Assembly (NCBI RefSeq): GCF_030316825.1
Contig: NZ_JASZYU010000001.1
Span: 1,302,001 to 1,366,000, forward strand
Length of the DNA stretch: 64,000 bases
Direction of reading: 5' to 3'
From: Variovorax fucosicus
GTDB taxonomy: Bacteria > Pseudomonadota > Gammaproteobacteria > Burkholderiales > Burkholderiaceae_C
The position numbers and the translations under genes are program-made. Below are positions 34,108 to 43,066 of this stretch, piece by piece; the first letter of the stretch is position 1; every line of letters starts with the position of its first letter. Below the pieces are notes generated by a model that made no database searches, was not told the origin of the DNA, and worked only from the letters and a program-made list of their open reading frames with translations.

Positions 34108-37100
34108 CGATGAAGCCCATTTCCCGCCCGCTCGGCGAGATCGCCCCGCACTACGCGGTGGTCGTGGTCGGTTCCGGCTATGGCGCCGGCGTGGCGGCTT
34201 CGCGCCTCGCGCGGGCCGGCCAGACGGTCTGCGTGCTGGAGCGCGGCCGCGAGATCCTGCCCGGCCAGTTCCCGAACGACCTCTCCACCGCACAGGCCGA
34301 CATGCAGATCGACGGTGCGCGCGGCAAGCTCGGCGCGCCCGACGGCCTGTACAACCTGCACCTGAACGACGACATGCTGGCGATGGTGGGCTGCGGCCTG
34401 GGCGGCACCTCGCTGATCAATGCCAACGTCGCGCTGGAGATCGATCCGCGCCTGTTCGATGCCACGCCCTGGCCGGCCGAGTTCCGCCGCGACCCGAAGC
34501 TGCTCGACCCGTTCATTGCACGGGCCCGGCAGATGCTCGACCCCTCGCCCTATCCCGAGGATTCGGAAGACTTCCCGCCGCTGAACAAGCTGCTGGCGCT
34601 GCAGAAATCGGCAGCGACGATGAAGAAGCCTTTCAAGCGCCCACCGATCGCCGTGAACTTCGTCGACCAGGTGAATCCGTTCGGGGTGACGCAGCCGCGC
34701 TGCAACCTGTGCGGCGATTGCACCAGCGGCTGCAACGTGGGTGCGAAGAACACCACGCGCATGAACTACCTGCCCGACGCGCACAGCCACGGCGCGCAGA
34801 TCTTCACGGGCGCGCGGGTTAGCCACGTCGAGCGCGACGGCGCGCGCTGGCGTGTGTTCTTCGACGAGGTCGCCTTGCGGGGTTCGGAGGGCCCGGCCGC
34901 GCAGGAGGCCACCGGCCGGCGCAGCGTCACCGCCGATGTGGTGATGCTGGGCGCAGGCGCCCTGGGCTCGACCGAGATCCTGCTGCGCTCCAAGGCGAAA
35001 GGCCTGCCCTTGTCGGACCGGCTCGGCCAGCGCTTCTCCGGCAACGGCGACGTGCTCGCCCTGGGCTACAACAGCTACTGGCAGTCCGACGCCGATGCAC
35101 AGGGCCAGGCGGTTCAGCGCAACATCAACGGTGTCGGCATGGGGCGCAACGAGGTTGCGCCGGCCGATCTGCCAGGGCCATGCATCACCGGCGTGATCGA
35201 CATGCGCCAGACGGCCGAGGTGGGCGACGGGCTCGTGATCGAAGAAGGCGTGATCCCCGGCGCGCTGGCCACGATGCTGACGCCCGCGCTGTTCTTCGCC
35301 GACGCGATGCTGGGCGGCGAGTTCGCGTACGGCGCCGCGCAGGCCAAGCCCCGTCTGCTCGATGCCCAGGTTCTGGGCGAGGCGGTGCAGAACGACCCCG
35401 GCAGCCTGACCGGGCTGGCCTACAGCGGCGCGGTGGGCCGCACGCAGACCTACCTGGTGATGAGCGTGGACGAGGCGGCCGGCCGCCTGCACCTCGAGGA
35501 CGACCGGCTGCGCATCGACTGGCCGAACGCCGGCGCCAGTTCCACGATCGCCAGGGACGAGGCGTGGCTGCGGGCCGCCAACGACGCGGTTCAGGGCCAG
35601 TTCATCCCGAATCCGCTGTCGAGCGAATCACTCGGCCGCAAGCTGATCACCGTGCATCCGCTCGGCGGCTGCGGCATGGGCGACAGCGCGCGCGATGGCG
35701 TGGTCAATCACCAGAGCCAAGTGTTCTCGGGCAGCGAAGGCGAGGCGGTGCACGAGGGCCTGTACGTCTGCGACGGCGCGGTGCTGCCGGGCGCGGCAGG
35801 CGTGAATCCGCTGCTGACCATCACTGCGCTGGCCGAGCGCGCCTGCCAGAACCTGTGCGACGCGCGGGGCTGGGCGACCGAATTCGGCCTGAAGCCGCGC
35901 CAGCTCTTGCCGGCGCGCAACGCATCCTCGCCTCCTGCTGAACCTCCCGCCGAGCCCGCCGCCGCGCCTCCTTCGAGCCTGCTGGAGCGGCTGGAGCGCG
36001 AGATCTCGTCGATCGCGCACGACGCCGAAGCGCTCCTCCACAGCGTGACCGGCCAGATCGAAGCCGGCGCCATCGATCTGGCGAAGCACGCGATCAAGCT
36101 GATCATCGAGAAGGATCCGGCGCTGCTCAGCCCGAGCTTCCAGTTCACCGAGACCATGCAAGGCTGGATCAGCACCGATGCGGTGGTCGCGCGCCCCGAC
36201 GCGGCACGCCGCATTGCCGACGACTACGAAGTCGCCTGCGCCTGGGGCCGCATGCGCAACCAGACGATGTGCTTCGAGCTGACCATCCACACGCACGACC
36301 TGTACGCGATGGTCTCGGATCCGACCCACGCCGCGACCATCTCCGGCACCGTCACCTGCCCGGCGCTGTGGCACGAGCCGATGCCGGTAGCGAGCGGCGT
36401 GTTTCACCTCCTGCCGGCCGACGCGCAGCGCGTGGAAACCTGGACCATGACCTACGAGATGATGCTGCAGCGCGGCGACTCGCGGCTGCGCTTCAAGGGC
36501 CACAAGGTGCTGCACCAGTGGGCCGGATCCTCACCCTGGACCGACACCACCACGCTGTTCGTGCGGGTGCACGACGTGGAAAGCGCCGAGAGCCCGATGG
36601 TCGCGCAGGGCATCCTGACGCTCGACCTCGAAGACCTCCTGTGGCAGTCGTCGTCCATCCGGCTGGAGCCGCCCGCAAACCTGCTGGGCGAGCTGGAGCG
36701 GAAGGTGCCGGCCGCACGCGACGCCATCAACGCCGTCTACCTGGCCAAGTTCGGCGGCTTCTTCGGCACGACGCTGTTCCGCGCCTACGGCGGCCTGCTG
36801 GCGGATCTGAACAATTTCCCGGCCCTCGACCTGCCCCAGCTGCAGCGACGCGCGTTGCACGCGCCGACGCCGGTGCCACACAGCCTGGACGTCGGCGATG
36901 GCTTCCGCGTCAAGCTCACCCGCTATGCCGGCGGCGCGCGCGGGCCGGTGGTGCTGGCGCCGGGCTTCTCGGTGCGGGCGTCGTCCTTCGCCACCGACAC
37001 GGTGGAGCAGAACCTGGTGGAGGCGCTCTGCGCGCGCGGCTGGGACGTGTGGCTGTTCGACTACCGGGCCAGCCCCGATTCCGGCAGCCCGATCGCCCCC

Positions 37101-37880
37101 TTCACCATCGACGACATCGCCCGCATCGACTGGCCGGCCGCGGTGCGCTTCATCCTGGAGGCCACGGGCGCACGGGATCTGCAGGCGATCGCGCACTGCG
37201 TCGGTTCGATGAGCCTGATGATGGCCCTGCTCGACGGCATGACTGGCGTGCGGTCGATCGTCTCCTCGCAGCTGACGCTGCATCCAGTGACGAACTGGCT
37301 CAACTACGCCAAGGCCGACCTGGGCCTGGCCCGCCTGCTGGGAGGCTATGCACCACTGGGGGACCGCTTCGACAACGTGCCCGGCACCACCGACCTGGAT
37401 CGCGAAATCGACACGCTCGCCTGGAAGGTGCCGATCCCCGCCGGCGAGGAATGCAAGAACCCGCTGTGCCGCCGCGTGTTCTCCATCTTCGGGCCCTCGT
37501 ACACGCATGCGCAGCTGAACAACGCCACCCACACGGCGCTGGCGGAAATGTTCGGCTGCGTGTCGCTGCGCCCCTTCGAGCAGCTGAGCCTGATGATGCA
37601 GCAGGCCAAGGCGGTGGACAGCGAGGGGCGCAACGTCTACGTCGTGCCGGAGAAAGCGCCGCGGCTGGCGCTGCCGATCAGCTTCGTGGCCGGCGCCGGC
37701 AACCAGCTCTTCTTCCCGGAAACCTGCATCCGCACGCAGAGCTGGCTGTCGGCCTTCAACGACCCGGCGCTGTACACGCGCCACATCTTCGACGGCTACG
37801 CCCACATGGATCTGTTTATCGGGCGGGATGCGGCGCGGGACGTCTTCCCCTACCTGATCGCGCAGCTCGAAAAAGGATGA
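34104..37880 (+). CDS. GMC oxidoreductase fused to an alpha/beta hydrolase with Cys nucleophile
   Basis: A 1258-residue multidomain protein. Residues 1-610: a GMC flavoprotein of the cholesterol-oxidase branch, with FAD loop VVVGSGYGAGVAASRLA, a CxxCxxCxxxC cluster (Cys200, 203, 206, 210) and the active-site HPLGGCGMG with His518. Residues about 690-930: a beta-rich domain I cannot name. Residues about 940-1258: an alpha/beta hydrolase in which the usual GxSxG is AHCVG with Cys1032, the acid position is Asn1200 in GAGNQLF, and the histidine is His1234 in GYAHMD. Oxidation of a sterol- or alcohol-like substrate coupled to acyl or lactone hydrolysis is a reasonable guess. Second gene of an operon with the phosphoesterase. 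Confidence 0.88.
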   Translation: MTMKPISRPLGEIAPHYAVVVVGSGYGAGVAASRLARAGQTVCVLERGREILPGQFPNDLSTAQADMQIDGARGKLGAPDGLYNLHLNDDMLAMVGCGLGGTSLINANVALEIDPRLFDATPWPAEFRRDPKLLDPFIARARQMLDPSPYPEDSEDFPPLNKLLALQKSAATMKKPFKRPPIAVNFVDQVNPFGVTQPRCNLCGDCTSGCNVGAKNTTRMNYLPDAHSHGAQIFTGARVSHVERDGARWRVFFDEVALRGSEGPAAQEATGRRSVTADVVMLGAGALGSTEILLRSKAKGLPLSDRLGQRFSGNGDVLALGYNSYWQSDADAQGQAVQRNINGVGMGRNEVAPADLPGPCITGVIDMRQTAEVGDGLVIEEGVIPGALATMLTPALFFADAMLGGEFAYGAAQAKPRLLDAQVLGEAVQNDPGSLTGLAYSGAVGRTQTYLVMSVDEAAGRLHLEDDRLRIDWPNAGASSTIARDEAWLRAANDAVQGQFIPNPLSSESLGRKLITVHPLGGCGMGDSARDGVVNHQSQVFSGSEGEAVHEGLYVCDGAVLPGAAGVNPLLTITALAERACQNLCDARGWATEFGLKPRQLLPARNASSPPAEPPAEPAAAPPSSLLERLEREISSIAHDAEALLHSVTGQIEAGAIDLAKHAIKLIIEKDPALLSPSFQFTETMQGWISTDAVVARPDAARRIADDYEVACAWGRMRNQTMCFELTIHTHDLYAMVSDPTHAATISGTVTCPALWHEPMPVASGVFHLLPADAQRVETWTMTYEMMLQRGDSRLRFKGHKVLHQWAGSSPWTDTTTLFVRVHDVESAESPMVAQGILTLDLEDLLWQSSSIRLEPPANLLGELERKVPAARDAINAVYLAKFGGFFGTTLFRAYGGLLADLNNFPALDLPQLQRRALHAPTPVPHSLDVGDGFRVKLTRYAGGARGPVVLAPGFSVRASSFATDTVEQNLVEALCARGWDVWLFDYRASPDSGSPIAPFTIDDIARIDWPAAVRFILEATGARDLQAIAHCVGSMSLMMALLDGMTGVRSIVSSQLTLHPVTNWLNYAKADLGLARLLGGYAPLGDRFDNVPGTTDLDREIDTLAWKVPIPAGEECKNPLCRRVFSIFGPSYTHAQLNNATHTALAEMFGCVSLRPFEQLSLMMQQAKAVDSEGRNVYVVPEKAPRLALPISFVAGAGNQLFFPETCIRTQSWLSAFNDPALYTRHIFDGYAHMDLFIGRDAARDVFPYLIAQLEKG

Positions 37881-37979
37881 AGCTCTCCCCCAGGCTCCCC
37901 CACTTCGTGTGGTCCGCCAACCCCCTCTCCGGGGGCAACACCAGCGGCCCGGCGAAGCCGGTTCCGCGGTGTTTCACGA
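37881..37979. repeat. Dispersed intergenic repeat, copy B
   Basis: About 99 bp starting right after the GMC fusion stop codon and matching 12811-12908 along its length; the 28 bp at 37945-37972 are identical to copy A. The hairpin CCCCC-TCTCC-GGGGG (37921-37935) keeps the stem but changes the loop. A further weak hairpin GCGGC-N7-GCCGC lies at 37989-38005, between converging genes. Confidence 0.75.
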
Positions 37980-38027
37980 CTGGGGCACGCGGCTTTCTGC
38001 GCCGCAAGTTGCGTGAAGCTCAGTCGA

Positions 38028-40619
38028 TCAACCGGGTCCGGTCACCAGCGCGACGGTGGCGTCCTCGTCGAGGCCGGTTCCTTCGAGGCGCCAGGCCTCG
38101 ATGAGGGTCGCCGGATGCGCAGCGCCGATGAGCGCCAGGGCGGCCGCCATCGTGCGGATGTCGCTGGGCGCGCGCCGCTCGCCGCGCCGCTGGCGCGCGG
38201 CGTCGTCGCAGCCGATCAACAGCGCGGCCTCGCGCAGCCGGCCCTGGCGCGCCGCCAGCAGCGCCAGCATGCCCGCGAAGTGGCGCAGCCCGACCGAACG
38301 GCGGCAATGCGGCAGGCTTCGAAGCACCTGGACCTGGGCCTCCTCGAGCGCACCCTGGCCGGTCAGCGCGTGCGCATACCAGTTCAGCGCGAAGGCCATC
38401 ATCTGCGCATCGGTCAGCGGCGAGCGCTGCAAATGGTCGATGAGCCTGCGGAACTGGGCGACCGCCTCGTCGACGTGCCCCAGTTCGTGATGCATGGCAG
38501 CCAGGTTGTTGAGCACATGGAACAGCGTGCGCGCGTTGCCCTCCGACCGCACCAGCGGCAGCGCCTGGGTGAAGGCAGCCAGCGCCTGGACGGGCTGGTC
38601 CTGGTAGCGCTGCACCAGGCCCGTGCAGAACAGCCAGGTGCCCTTGAAGGCGCGCAGGCCGGGTTGCTCGACCAGCGCGCGGCATTGCAGCAGCCTTCGC
38701 TCGGCGCTGTCGAAATCGCCGCTCACGGCTGCCACGTAGGCGTTCGAGCACAGGGTGAGGGCCAGCAGGCCGTGCGGCGGCTGCCGCTCGAAGATGTCGC
38801 AGGCCCGGTCGAGCAGCTGCATCCGCCGCTGGGCGCTGATGCCGCCGTGCAGACCGACCAGCGCCAGGCCGAGGCTGAATTCGGCCACCACCTGCGCCGG
38901 CGTGGCCTCGTCGATCAGAGGCTCGGCCATCAGCATCCAGCGGACGCACTCGGGGTAGCGGCCGGCCTGGTACATCAGCACGGCGGCGATGTTCACCAGG
39001 TCGAGCGCCAGCGCGGCATCGCCGTCGGGGCCGCAGGCCCATTCGATCGCGCTGCGCAGGTTGTCGATCTCGGGGCTGCAGGCCAGCACCCACTGGTCCG
39101 TCGTCTCGTGGCCCAGGCGGTCGGTGCGGGCGCGACGGTCGAGCGTCGAATGCATGCAGCGCGCATGCCATTGCCGCAGGGTGTCCCATTCGGAGGCCGC
39201 CTCCAACTGCTCGCGGGCATAGGCGCGGGCCGTCCCCAGCAGACGGTAGCGCGGCACCGGCCCGGCATCGACCACCACGATCGACTTGTCGACCAGGTTG
39301 CCAAGATGGTCCAGCACGGCCCAGACATCGATGTGCTCGTCGAACGCCACCTGCTGCGCCAACTCGAGGCCGAAGCCGCCGACGAACACGCCAAGCCGGC
39401 GGAACACCTTCTGCTCGTCCGGACTCAGCAGCGCATGGCTCCAGTCGAGCGTTGTGCGCAGGGTGCGATGGCGCGAGGGCGCATCGCGCACGCCGTTCTT
39501 CAGCACATGCAGGCGCTGGGCCAGGTGCTGCCGCACGCCCTGCACGCCCAGGAGCGGCACGCGCGCGGCGGCGAGTTCCAGCGCCAGTGGCAGGCCGTCG
39601 AGCTCGCGGCAGATGTCCACCACCGCGTCGAGGTTGCCTTCGTCGAGCCGGAAGCCCGGCTGCATGGCGTCGACGCGGGCCACGAACAGCGCCACGGCGC
39701 CATGCGTCGCCGCATCGGCCAGGACGGCATGGTCCGGCACTGCCAGGGCGCCGAGCCGGACCGGCCGCTCGGTGGCCAGCTTCAAGGGCTCCTGGCTCGT
39801 GACCAGGACATGCAGGTTGGGCACGGCTTCGAGCAGGTGGCCCACGAGCGCGGTCACGGGCTCGATCAGGTGCTCACAGTTGTCGAGCACGAGCAGTTCG
39901 TGGCCGCGCAGGCGTTCGGCCAGCTCGATGCTCGCGTCGGCCCGCTCGGGCAGGTTGATGCTCAGGGACAGCGCCACCGCGCCGGGCAGCGCGGCCGGAT
40001 CCGAGATGGAGGCCAGCTCCACCATCCAGGCGCCGTCCCGGAAGTCATGCGCCACCTGGCGGGCCACGGTGCGGGCGAGGCTGGTCTTGCCGATGCCGCC
40101 CGGCCCCAGCACGCTGAGCAGCCGATGCTTTTGTACCAGCTCGCGCAGCATCGCCAGCTCGGTATCTCGGCCCAGCAAGGGCGGCAGCAGGGCGGGCAGG
40201 TTGCCGGTGTCCGAACGCAGGGCCCTGGCGGCGGATGCCATGGGGGCATCTCTGGGGCTCCGTGCGGGTGCGGCGGCCGCAGCGGCCGTCGCGGCCGTGG
40301 CCGAGGCAGGCAGCGCGTCCAGCGCGGCAGCGAAGCGATAGCCACGGCCCGGAATCGTGACGATGGCCTGGGGCCCCAGCAGCTTGCGCAGTGCGCTCAC
40401 ATGGACCTGCAGGTTGTTTTCCTCCACCACCAGGTTCGGCCACACCATCTCGAGCAGCTCGTTCTTGGTCAGCATCCGCTCACGGTGGGCAATCAAGGCC
40501 GAAAGCACATCGAAGGCGCGGGCCCCCAAGCTGGCAGGCTGGCCCTCTACCAGCAGCTGCCGGGTGGAAGGACGCAATTCGATGTTGTCGAAGCGGTAGA
40601 TCGAATCATTCGGAAGCAC
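38028..40619 (-). CDS. Winged-helix / ATPase / TPR transcriptional regulator
   Basis: An 863-residue regulator. Residues 8-97 form an OmpR/CadC-type winged helix (LGARAFDVLSALIAHRERML; IPGRGYRF). A variable Ala-rich linker leads to an NTPase with Walker A GPGGIGKTS (about 182-190) and Walker B LLVLDNCEH, as in signal-transducing STAND ATPases. The C-terminal half is helical repeats, probably TPR, that sense a ligand or partner. The start is uncertain: GTG at 40619 is preferred because GAGG lies 6 bases before it; a TTG at 40631 would add four residues. No membrane segment is visible, so it is cytosolic. The target may be its own promoter and the DUF3606 gene opposite. Confidence 0.85.
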   Translation of the reverse strand: MLPNDSIYRFDNIELRPSTRQLLVEGQPASLGARAFDVLSALIAHRERMLTKNELLEMVWPNLVVEENNLQVHVSALRKLLGPQAIVTIPGRGYRFAAALDALPASATAATAAAAAAPARSPRDAPMASAARALRSDTGNLPALLPPLLGRDTELAMLRELVQKHRLLSVLGPGGIGKTSLARTVARQVAHDFRDGAWMVELASISDPAALPGAVALSLSINLPERADASIELAERLRGHELLVLDNCEHLIEPVTALVGHLLEAVPNLHVLVTSQEPLKLATERPVRLGALAVPDHAVLADAATHGAVALFVARVDAMQPGFRLDEGNLDAVVDICRELDGLPLALELAAARVPLLGVQGVRQHLAQRLHVLKNGVRDAPSRHRTLRTTLDWSHALLSPDEQKVFRRLGVFVGGFGLELAQQVAFDEHIDVWAVLDHLGNLVDKSIVVVDAGPVPRYRLLGTARAYAREQLEAASEWDTLRQWHARCMHSTLDRRARTDRLGHETTDQWVLACSPEIDNLRSAIEWACGPDGDAALALDLVNIAAVLMYQAGRYPECVRWMLMAEPLIDEATPAQVVAEFSLGLALVGLHGGISAQRRMQLLDRACDIFERQPPHGLLALTLCSNAYVAAVSGDFDSAERRLLQCRALVEQPGLRAFKGTWLFCTGLVQRYQDQPVQALAAFTQALPLVRSEGNARTLFHVLNNLAAMHHELGHVDEAVAQFRRLIDHLQRSPLTDAQMMAFALNWYAHALTGQGALEEAQVQVLRSLPHCRRSVGLRHFAGMLALLAARQGRLREAALLIGCDDAARQRRGERRAPSDIRTMAAALALIGAAHPATLIEAWRLEGTGLDEDATVALVTGPG

Positions 40620-40679
40620 GAGCGACCTCAAGCGGTATTAATGCAGACAAAGGCAGGGTTGTAACCGCGTCAGTCGAAA

Positions 40680-40699
40680 GTAACAATACCGGTAACAAT
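40680..40699. promoter_or_regulatory. Direct repeat and TACCGGTA dyad in a divergent spacer
   Basis: GTAACAAT occurs twice (40680-40687 and 40692-40699), 12 bp apart, overlapping the palindrome TACCGGTA. OmpR/CadC-type winged helices bind direct repeats, so this could be the operator of the regulator encoded to the left. Confidence 0.35.
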
Positions 40700-40811
40700 T
40701 TTGTCGCTCCGCCAAGACGGGCACTCGTCCTGCACGAAGTTGCCCGCCGGCCGTCATGGTGAAGGCGCCGATGCGTGAGAAGGTGGCACTTTTCCAAGGA
40801 GAACACCCACC

Positions 40812-40991
40812 ATGTCCGACGACTTCGCCAACACCGGCGCGCAAGACCGCAGCCGCATCGACATCAACGAGCCTCACGAAATCCGGTATTGGACGCAGCA
40901 CCTCGATGTCAGCGAAGCCGACCTTCGCAAGGCCGTGGCCGAGGTCGGCGTTTCTGCCCAGACCATCGCCGAGCATCTTGGAAAGCGCTGA
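40812..40991 (+). CDS. DUF3606 small protein
   Basis: A 59-residue protein reading DINEPHEIRYWTQHLDVSEA followed by DLRKAVAEVGVSAQTIAEHL, the pattern of DUF3606 (a short helical protein of unknown function common in proteobacteria). A strong AAGGAG site lies 10 bases before the ATG, which supports a real gene despite its size. It is divergent from the winged-helix/ATPase regulator and converges with the LysR gene 17 bp away. Probably cytoplasmic. Confidence 0.75.
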   Translation: MSDDFANTGAQDRSRIDINEPHEIRYWTQHLDVSEADLRKAVAEVGVSAQTIAEHLGKR

Positions 40992-41008
40992 TGGCAATGC
41001 GCACCTGA

Positions 41009-41947
41009 TCAGGCGCCAACGGTGAGCGCCGTGATACGCAGACAGTCCATCAGCTGCTCCGTCGCGGGGGTGCGAAGACGTCCGCGCAAGGTAATCATTC
41101 CCACCGGCGGCAGCTCGATCGGCACCTTGAGCTTCAGGATCTTGACGAGCCCCTCCGACTCGAAGTGACGCGCCACGCCGCGCGCAAGGAACCCGACCGC
41201 GGGCCGCTCGCGCACAAATGTCAGCGTGGCAAGGAACGACGCCGTCTCCACGATGTCGACGGGGGGCGCGAGGCCATGCTTGTAGAACATCTGCTCGAGC
41301 TTGACGCGCGACGAGGCCCACGGTGGCGGAACGACCCAGGGAGCGTCGGCCAGCTTTTTCCAGTCGACTCGTGTGTCGCGCGCAAGTGCGTGGTCGGGGC
41401 GCACCACGATGCACATCGGCTCGGCATACAGCGCCTCGGTGTCCAGATCGGGCGACGCATAGCCAGGTTCGAGCCGGCCGACGAAGAGATCGAGCTCGCC
41501 GACGCGCAGCCTGGGCAGCAGCCGGGTCAGGTCGCCCTCCTCCACCAGCACCGTGGTGCGTGCCGAACGGTGCTTGAGCAGCGTGACGGCACGCACGAGC
41601 AGCGAGGGCATCGCCACCACCATCGCTCCCACGCTGGTGCGGCCGGCTGCGCCGCCGGCCACCGCGGCGATCTCGTCGCGCGTACGGCCGTAGTCTGCCA
41701 GCACCGAGCGGGCGAAGCGAACGACGGCGTTGCCGTAGGCAGTGGGTTCCGTGCCGCGCGTGGATCGCACGAACAGGTCGAGACCGAACATGCGCTCGAT
41801 CTCGGCCAGCGTCTTGGACACCGCCGGCTGGCTCACCGAAAGGAACTCGGCGGCGCGCCCGAGGTGGCGGAATTCATCCAGCGCCACCAGCAGCTGCAGG
41901 TGCCGCAGCTTCAGGTTGGAGCGCAGCACGCGGTCGATATCGGCCAT
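41009..41947 (-). CDS. LysR-family regulator of a sugar-acid locus
   Basis: A 312-residue LysR protein: HTH in HLQLLVALDEFRHLGRAAEF and LSVSQPAVSKTLAEIERMFG, then the effector domain. LRHLQLLVALDE and the GAMVVAMPSLL opening are of the GbpR/CbbR-like branch that controls sugar and sugar-acid genes. The ATG at 41947 is preferred over an upstream TTG because GGAG lies 8 bases before it. It is divergent from a Bug receptor and a UxaA/GarD dehydratase. The 110-bp spacer has a TTA-N13-TAA dyad typical of LysR sites. Confidence 0.9.
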   Translation of the reverse strand: MADIDRVLRSNLKLRHLQLLVALDEFRHLGRAAEFLSVSQPAVSKTLAEIERMFGLDLFVRSTRGTEPTAYGNAVVRFARSVLADYGRTRDEIAAVAGGAAGRTSVGAMVVAMPSLLVRAVTLLKHRSARTTVLVEEGDLTRLLPRLRVGELDLFVGRLEPGYASPDLDTEALYAEPMCIVVRPDHALARDTRVDWKKLADAPWVVPPPWASSRVKLEQMFYKHGLAPPVDIVETASFLATLTFVRERPAVGFLARGVARHFESEGLVKILKLKVPIELPPVGMITLRGRLRTPATEQLMDCLRITALTVGA

Positions 41948-42057
41948 GTCGGCTCCATAACCCAAAGGGAATAAAGAGAGTCGCTTATTTCATTGGATTG
42001 TAATGTTCTACCCACGAACAATCGGAGTTCCACGACCGAACATCAGGAGACAAACCG

Positions 42058-43041
42058 ATGCGATCCAATCGCCGCCAGCTCGTGCTCGGCAGCCTCGCCG
42101 CTGCCATCCTTCCCTTGTCCACCGCACGCGCATTCGCTGCCGGCTACCCGGATCGCCCCGTGACTTTCATCTGTCCGTGGCCGGCAGGCGGCACCGCGGA
42201 TGTGACGATGCGCGCGCTGTGCACGGCCGCTTCCAGGGAACTCGGCCAATCGGTGGTGGTGGACAACAAGGCCGGTGCCTCCGGCATGATCGGCCTGAAG
42301 GCGCTGGCCTCGGCCAAGCCAGACGGCTACACCATCGGGCAGATCCCGATCTCGGTGACGCGCTTCTCGCAGCTGGGCATGGTGCAGATCGATCCGACGA
42401 AGGATCTGGCGTACATCGCGCGCGTCTCGGGCCAGACCTTCGGCATCGCCGTGCGGGCCGAGGCGCCCTGGAAGACGCTCAAGGACCTGGTGGCCGACGC
42501 CAAGGCCAACCCCGACAAGATCACCTACGGTACGGCCGGCCTCGGTGGGGCCACGCACGTCGGCATGGAGGAGTTCGCCCTCGCGGCGGGCGCCAAGTTC
42601 AATGCGATTCCCTACAAGGGCGGATCGGAAGCGCTGCAGGGCTTGATGGGCGGCCACGTCGACGTGCTGGCCGATTCGAGTTCATGGGCGCCGCACGTGA
42701 AGGCCGGCAAGTTGCGCCTGCTGGCCACCTGGGGCGAGCAACGCACCACCGAGTTCCAGGACGTGCCGACGCTCAAGGAGTCCGGCTACAACGTGGTGGT
42801 GGATGCGCCCAATGGCATCGGTGCTCCGAAGGGGCTGCCGGCCGACGTGCTGGCCCGGCTGCGCGCCGCCTTCAAGGTCGCGGCAGCGAGCCCCGAGTTC
42901 ACGGCGGCCTGCGCCAGGATCGATGCCCCCTTGCTGTACCTGGATGCGCCGGAGTACGAGAAATACGTCGCCGCGAGCTACGAGAAGGAGAAGGCGCTGA
43001 TCCAGCGGCTCAAGCTCAAGGAACTGATCAGCAAGAGCTGA
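42058..43041 (+). CDS. Bug/TctC family periplasmic solute receptor
   Basis: A 327-residue secreted receptor. The leader MRSNRRQLVLGSLAAAILPL has a twin-arginine pair before the hydrophobic stretch, so Tat export is possible. The mature part starts PDRPVTFICPWPAGGTADVT, the Bug signature, with IPYKGGSEALQGLMGGHVDV later. It is 25 bp before a hexarate/altronate-type dehydratase, so the ligand is probably a sugar acid. No TctAB gene is linked; the tctBA pair 30 kb away could serve as its partner. AGGAG lies before the ATG. Confidence 0.9.
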   Translation: MRSNRRQLVLGSLAAAILPLSTARAFAAGYPDRPVTFICPWPAGGTADVTMRALCTAASRELGQSVVVDNKAGASGMIGLKALASAKPDGYTIGQIPISVTRFSQLGMVQIDPTKDLAYIARVSGQTFGIAVRAEAPWKTLKDLVADAKANPDKITYGTAGLGGATHVGMEEFALAAGAKFNAIPYKGGSEALQGLMGGHVDVLADSSSWAPHVKAGKLRLLATWGEQRTTEFQDVPTLKESGYNVVVDAPNGIGAPKGLPADVLARLRAAFKVAAASPEFTAACARIDAPLLYLDAPEYEKYVAASYEKEKALIQRLKLKELISKS

Positions 43042-43066
43042 ACCCTAGGCCGAACTGGAGACCCGC

